This document shows positions 60,414 through 64,000 of a stretch of 64,000 bases of DNA, piece by piece (positions within the stretch are counted from its first letter, which is position 1; each line of letters starts with the position of its first letter). The translations under genes and the position numbers were made by a program. Below the pieces are notes generated by a model that was not told the origin of the DNA, did no database searches, and saw only the letters and a list, made by a program, of their open reading frames with translations. Source of the DNA: Candidatus Binatia bacterium (lineage in GTDB: Bacteria > Vulcanimicrobiota > Vulcanimicrobiia > Vulcanimicrobiales > Vulcanimicrobiaceae); contig DATKHY010000003.1 in NCBI GenBank assembly GCA_035544215.1, positions 248,001 to 312,000 on the forward strand, written 5' to 3'.

Positions 60414-62485
60414 TCGCGCCGTCGCCCGCCGCCGTTGACGTCGGCGACCTGGCCGGAGTCGGACCGAAGACGGCGCCGCTCTTTCGCGAGCTCGGCATCG
60501 ATACGACGCGCGCGCTGCTCGAGTACCTGCCGTTCCGCTACGACGACCTGCGCTTCCCGACGCCTGCGGCTCGGCTCGGCGAAGCGGGCAGTGAGGAGAA
60601 CGCCGTCGGAACTGCCGTCGCCGTCAAGGAGCGGCGCGTCCGTGGGCTCGAGATCGTTGAGGTGGAGCTGACGGACGACGCCGGCGACCGGTTCGTCGCG
60701 AAGTGGATCGGGCGCAATCGCTACGTGTACGGACGCTTCCGGGAAGGGATGCGTCTCTTCGTGCGCGGCCGCGTGGAGCGGAACTTCTCCGGTCTGATCG
60801 TCGGCGTGACGCACTACGCGGTGCTCGCGCAGGGCGAGGAGTACCGCGGCGAAATGGTCCCGATCTATCGCGCCAGCAAGGACTTGGCGAGTCGCAAGAT
60901 TGCGGCGGTGGTGAAGAAGAACCTGCCGCGGCTGCTCGAGTCGTCGCCGGAGGACCCGCTGCCCGCGTCGCTGGCCGCCGCGCGACGTTATCTGCCGCTG
61001 CGCCAGGCGTATCGGGCGGCACACGCGCCGCAGACGCCTGAAGAAGCGCAGCGCGCCCGCGAGCGCTTCGTGTTCGCGGAGTTTCTCACACTGGCGACGG
61101 CGGCACAGCTGCGCCGCAGCGAGCGCGAGCGCGACCACGATGCGCGCGCCCTGCGCGTTCCGTCTGATCTGTTGCAGCGCTTCGAGAACGCGCTGCCGTT
61201 CGCGCTGACGGAGGCGCAGCGCAAGGTGATCCTCGAGATTTGGGCCGACATGCGCCGCGACGTGCCGATGAATCGCCTGTTACAGGGCGACGTCGGGAGC
61301 GGCAAGACGCTGGTCGCGGCAGCCGCGGTGCTGCTGGCAGCGGAGAACGGATTGCAGTCGGCATTGATGGCTCCCACCGAGCTTCTCGCGTGGCAGCACG
61401 CTGGTAAGCTCGCACCGCTGCTGTTGCCGTTCGGACTCGGCGTCGAGGCGCTTTTTGGCAGCCAGAGCGCGCGGTCGCGGTCCGCGGCGCTCGAGAAGCT
61501 CGCGAACGGCGAGGCCGCGCTCGCCGTCGGCACCCACGCGCTCCTCGAGGAACGCGTCGACTTCGATCGGCTTGGGCTCGCGATCATCGACGAACAACAC
61601 CGTTTCGGCGTCGAGCAGCGCGCGCGGCTGCGCGCCAAGGCGATCTCGCCGCACACACTGCACATGACGGCGACGCCTATTCCGCGCACGCTCGCGCAAT
61701 CAGCCTACGCGGATCTCGACCTCTCAATCATCGACGAGCTGCCGCCGGGGCGCACGCCGATCGAGACGTTCGCCGTCCGCACGAGCCGCCTGGAGCGAGT
61801 CTACGACTTCGTGCGCGCCAACGTGGCCAAGGGACGCCAGGCCTACATCGTCGCCCCGGCGATCGACGAGAACGAAGAGGGGACGCTCACCAGCGCCGTG
61901 GCGGAAGCCGAGCGGCTCGCGGCTAATGTGTTCGGCGACCTTCGGCTGGGTCTGTTGCATGGCCGTCTCGCATCGCGCGAAAAGGAGGAAACGATGGCGC
62001 GCTTCGTGCGCGGGGAGCTCGACGTTCTCGTCTCGACGACGGTCGTCGAGGTGGGCGTCGACGTCGCCAACGCTACGACAATGGTTGTGCTGGATGCCCA
62101 CCGCTACGGCCTCGCGCAGCTGCATCAGCTGCGCGGACGCGTGGGCCGCGGCGCCGCGAAGTCGTATTGCGTCCTCGTCTATCCGGACGACGCAGCCGAC
62201 CGGGAGCGCCTCGAGATTTTGACGGGGACCACCGACGGCTTCGAGATCGCCGACGAGGATCTGCGTCTGCGCGGCCCGGGCCATCTGGCCGGCACGGTTC
62301 AGTCCGGCGCGGCCGACCTGCGCTTCGGCGACCTCGTTCGCGACATCGACGTCTATCGTGCGGCCAAGAATGCCGCCGAGGCGATCGTGGCGCGGGATCC
62401 GCAGTTGGGACGCCCGGAGCACGCCGGGCTGCGCCTGGCGCTCGAGTCGCAGCCCAGCACTCGCGCGCTGGTGATCTCGTCATGA
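60410..62485 (+). CDS. recG: ATP-dependent DNA helicase RecG
   Basis: 691 residues from GTG 60410. The N-terminal wedge domain begins with GVGPKTAPLFRELGIDTTRA. Helicase motifs follow: QRKVILEIW, Walker A LLQGDVGSGKTLVAAAAVLL (about residue 295), MAPTELLAWQHA, DEQHRFG, MTATPIPRT, VSTTVVEVGVDVANAT and HQLRGRVGRGAAKSYCVLV. It remodels stalled replication forks and branched DNA. The following peptidase gene starts inside its stop (ATGA). Confidence 0.96.
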   Translation: MIAPSPAAVDVGDLAGVGPKTAPLFRELGIDTTRALLEYLPFRYDDLRFPTPAARLGEAGSEENAVGTAVAVKERRVRGLEIVEVELTDDAGDRFVAKWIGRNRYVYGRFREGMRLFVRGRVERNFSGLIVGVTHYAVLAQGEEYRGEMVPIYRASKDLASRKIAAVVKKNLPRLLESSPEDPLPASLAAARRYLPLRQAYRAAHAPQTPEEAQRARERFVFAEFLTLATAAQLRRSERERDHDARALRVPSDLLQRFENALPFALTEAQRKVILEIWADMRRDVPMNRLLQGDVGSGKTLVAAAAVLLAAENGLQSALMAPTELLAWQHAGKLAPLLLPFGLGVEALFGSQSARSRSAALEKLANGEAALAVGTHALLEERVDFDRLGLAIIDEQHRFGVEQRARLRAKAISPHTLHMTATPIPRTLAQSAYADLDLSIIDELPPGRTPIETFAVRTSRLERVYDFVRANVAKGRQAYIVAPAIDENEEGTLTSAVAEAERLAANVFGDLRLGLLHGRLASREKEETMARFVRGELDVLVSTTVVEVGVDVANATTMVVLDAHRYGLAQLHQLRGRVGRGAAKSYCVLVYPDDAADRERLEILTGTTDGFEIADEDLRLRGPGHLAGTVQSGAADLRFGDLVRDIDVYRAAKNAAEAIVARDPQLGRPEHAGLRLALESQPSTRALVISS

Positions 62486-64000
62486 CCGTTGTCGGCCGGG
62501 TGCTGGTCGCCACGGTGGTGCTGATTTGCGCCGCGGTTCCGGCCGGCGTCGGAGCGGCCACCGACGTCGCCCGTGCGACGCTTCCGAACGGACTGCGCGT
62601 TATCGTCGTGCGAGACACTCTCGCGCCGGTCGCTACCGCGATGCTCGACTATCAGGCCGGCTCCGACGAGCAGTGGATTCCGGGTTTGGCCCACGCGACC
62701 GAGCACATGATGTTCCGCGGTAGCGCGACGCTGTCGTCCTCCCAGCTCATGGACTCGGTCAGCGTCACCGGCGGCGACTTCGACGCTCAGACGCAGCCCA
62801 CGACTACGAGCTACTTTTTCACGGTTCCGTCGGTCGATTTGGACATCGCGCTGCGCGCCGAGCGTTCGCGCGCCACCGGATTGTCGATTTCGCCTGAGCA
62901 GTGGAATCAGGAACGCGGCGCCATCACACAAGAAGTCCAGCAAGACAACAGCAACGCGTTCTACCGGCTCTTCGTCAGGATGCAGGACCGCCTCATCGGC
63001 GGAACGCCGTACGCCAAGAACGGGCTGGGCACCGTAGCGGACTTCGCCCACACCGTGACGGCGACGCAGATACGCCGGTTTTACGAGCGCTGGTACCATC
63101 CCAACAACGCGGTTTACGTCATCGCGGGCGACGTAGACCCGGCGGCCACGATCGCACAGGTTCGCGCGCTGTTCGGCGGAATTCCGCGGGCGGGGCTTCC
63201 GGCGCGCTCGGCCGTTCGCCTGGGGCCGCTGAAAGCGGCGACGTACCACGATACGTCCGATCAGCCGTTCACCGTCGCCGCGCTGGGGTATCGCTTCCCG
63301 GGCTACGACAGCCCCGATTACGCCGCGGGTCAGATTCTCGGCGACGTGCTCTCGAGCGAGCGCAGCACGTTCGGAGGACTGCCGTTTACAGGCAAGGCGC
63401 TTGCAACGCAGTTCGTCGTTCAAGAGTACCCGAAGGTTGGGATCGCGCTCGCGGCGGGAGTCGTCCCGGTGACGACGCGGCCCGAGACGATCGACCACGA
63501 GATGCGCGCGATACTCGAGCAGTATCGGAGCGCCGGCGTGCCTCCCGATCTCGTCGCCGCGGCGAAGCTTCGCGAAGTCTCGCAGCTCGAGTTCAATGCC
63601 AATTCGATCGAGGGTCTCGCAGAGGAGTGGAGCGACGCCGTCGCCGTGCAGGGGTTGAGCTCGCCCGACGACATGATCGCGCGCTTCGAGAAGGTCACGA
63701 CGGAGGATGTGAATCGCGTCCTGCGGACCTACGTCGACAACGACCGAGCCGTGGTCGCGTATGCCGTACCCAAGAATGCGGGCGCGGCGAGCAGCGGCGG
63801 CGCAATGGCAAAAGAGAACGTTTCCGTTCCTCCCACCACGCATCAGGCGCTGCCGAGCTGGGCGCAGCGCGTCCTCGATCGGCTCGCCGTCCCGGAGCAG
63901 ACGCTCAATCCCGTCGACATGCGCCTCGCCAACGGCATTCGGCTGATCGTTCAGCCCGAAAGCATCAGCCATACCATCGTCGTGGATGGATCCGTCGACA
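62482..64000 (+). CDS. M16 family zinc peptidase (insulinase-like), truncated by the window end
   Basis: At least 506 residues; no stop before 64000. Signal peptide VLVATVVLICAAVPAGVGAA. Zinc-binding HxxEH motif as HATEH (residues 71-75), preceded by the usual LPNGLRVIVV start of the family. The distal zinc Glu is probably in ERGAITQEVQQDN. A second M16 domain begins near 63900 (LAVPEQTLNPVDMRLANGIR), as in two-domain periplasmic forms. It degrades peptides outside the cytoplasm. Translationally coupled to recG. Confidence 0.92.
   Translation, partial: MTVVGRVLVATVVLICAAVPAGVGAATDVARATLPNGLRVIVVRDTLAPVATAMLDYQAGSDEQWIPGLAHATEHMMFRGSATLSSSQLMDSVSVTGGDFDAQTQPTTTSYFFTVPSVDLDIALRAERSRATGLSISPEQWNQERGAITQEVQQDNSNAFYRLFVRMQDRLIGGTPYAKNGLGTVADFAHTVTATQIRRFYERWYHPNNAVYVIAGDVDPAATIAQVRALFGGIPRAGLPARSAVRLGPLKAATYHDTSDQPFTVAALGYRFPGYDSPDYAAGQILGDVLSSERSTFGGLPFTGKALATQFVVQEYPKVGIALAAGVVPVTTRPETIDHEMRAILEQYRSAGVPPDLVAAAKLREVSQLEFNANSIEGLAEEWSDAVAVQGLSSPDDMIARFEKVTTEDVNRVLRTYVDNDRAVVAYAVPKNAGAASSGGAMAKENVSVPPTTHQALPSWAQRVLDRLAVPEQTLNPVDMRLANGIRLIVQPESISHTIVVDGSVD

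Noticed and set aside
62353-63972. 539-codon reverse frame opposite the M16 peptidase
   Set aside because: The plus strand shows a signal peptide, HATEH and the expected family order; the reverse frame is an Arg-rich shadow.

Overview
The window is high-GC chromosomal DNA from a bacterium with a diderm-like, lipoprotein-rich cell surface. The evidence is a stand-alone TonB C-terminal domain protein, many lipobox signal peptides, a K+-independent proton-pumping pyrophosphatase, a polyhydroxyalkanoate (PHA) locus and a FliA/WhiG-type sigma factor. The large family of beta-propeller (NHL/SMP-30-like) lipoproteins reminds me of uncultivated soil lineages such as Eremiobacterota (WPS-2). That placement is a guess from gene style; no marker was compared.

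Layout. 0-2.5 kb: rpmG, tRNA-Trp, secE, nusG, rplK, rplA, a classical translation/transcription cluster. 2.5-7.2 kb: an interruption between rplA and rplJ. It holds a reverse-strand membrane GAF sensor with a beta-carbonic anhydrase, then an IS1595-type transposase broken by a frameshift with passenger-like genes. 7.2-8.9 kb: rplJ, rplL and a membrane protein. 8.9-20 kb: AraC regulator, HAF-repeat lipoprotein, NIPSNAP protein, hppA, geranylgeranyl-reductase-like flavoprotein with a sigma factor, propeller lipoprotein with phosphoesterase. 20-25.7 kb: thrS and the pstSCAB phosphate uptake operon, closed by a strong terminator. 25.7-31.6 kb: three more propeller lipoproteins, a second phosphoesterase, and a DUF2252 protein. 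31.7-35.8 kb: PHA operon (two acetoacetyl-CoA-reductase-like genes, phaC, an XRE regulator, and a phasin with its own consensus promoter and terminator). 35.9-41.8 kb: aldo/keto reductase and more lipoproteins and secreted proteins.

41.8-51.85 kb is the accessory region. An intact tRNA-Val(GAC) gene lies at 51776-51847 on the minus strand. Exact 45-bp copies of its 3' part lie at 47346 and 43869. The copies share homologous flanking arms with GTTGCTACC repeats. The arrangement is two, possibly three, tandem tRNA-anchored islands. They carry small sets of mostly unknown genes (a pentapeptide-repeat membrane lipoprotein, membrane and secreted proteins, a DUF4760-like protein) and no recognisable integrase. 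This is the most unusual part of the window. Just to its left are decayed gene fragments, one of them like the start of a phage tail tape-measure protein.

51.9-64 kb returns to ordinary chromosome: a promoter with a 29-codon ORF and a terminator, a TPR protein, tRNAs Val(CAC), Asp and Phe, a triple-repeat secreted protein, a MocR-type regulator, a dienelactone hydrolase pair, a DUF1345-like membrane protein, tRNAs Gly(CCC) and Cys separated by a highly structured spacer, then panE, recG and the start of an M16 peptidase that runs off the window.

How the genes relate: the ribosomal, tRNA, thrS, recG and panE genes are housekeeping. pstSCAB imports phosphate, hppA conserves energy from pyrophosphate, and the PHA locus stores carbon. 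The propeller lipoproteins and secreted phosphoesterases look like a lineage-specific expanded surface set, twice found side by side.
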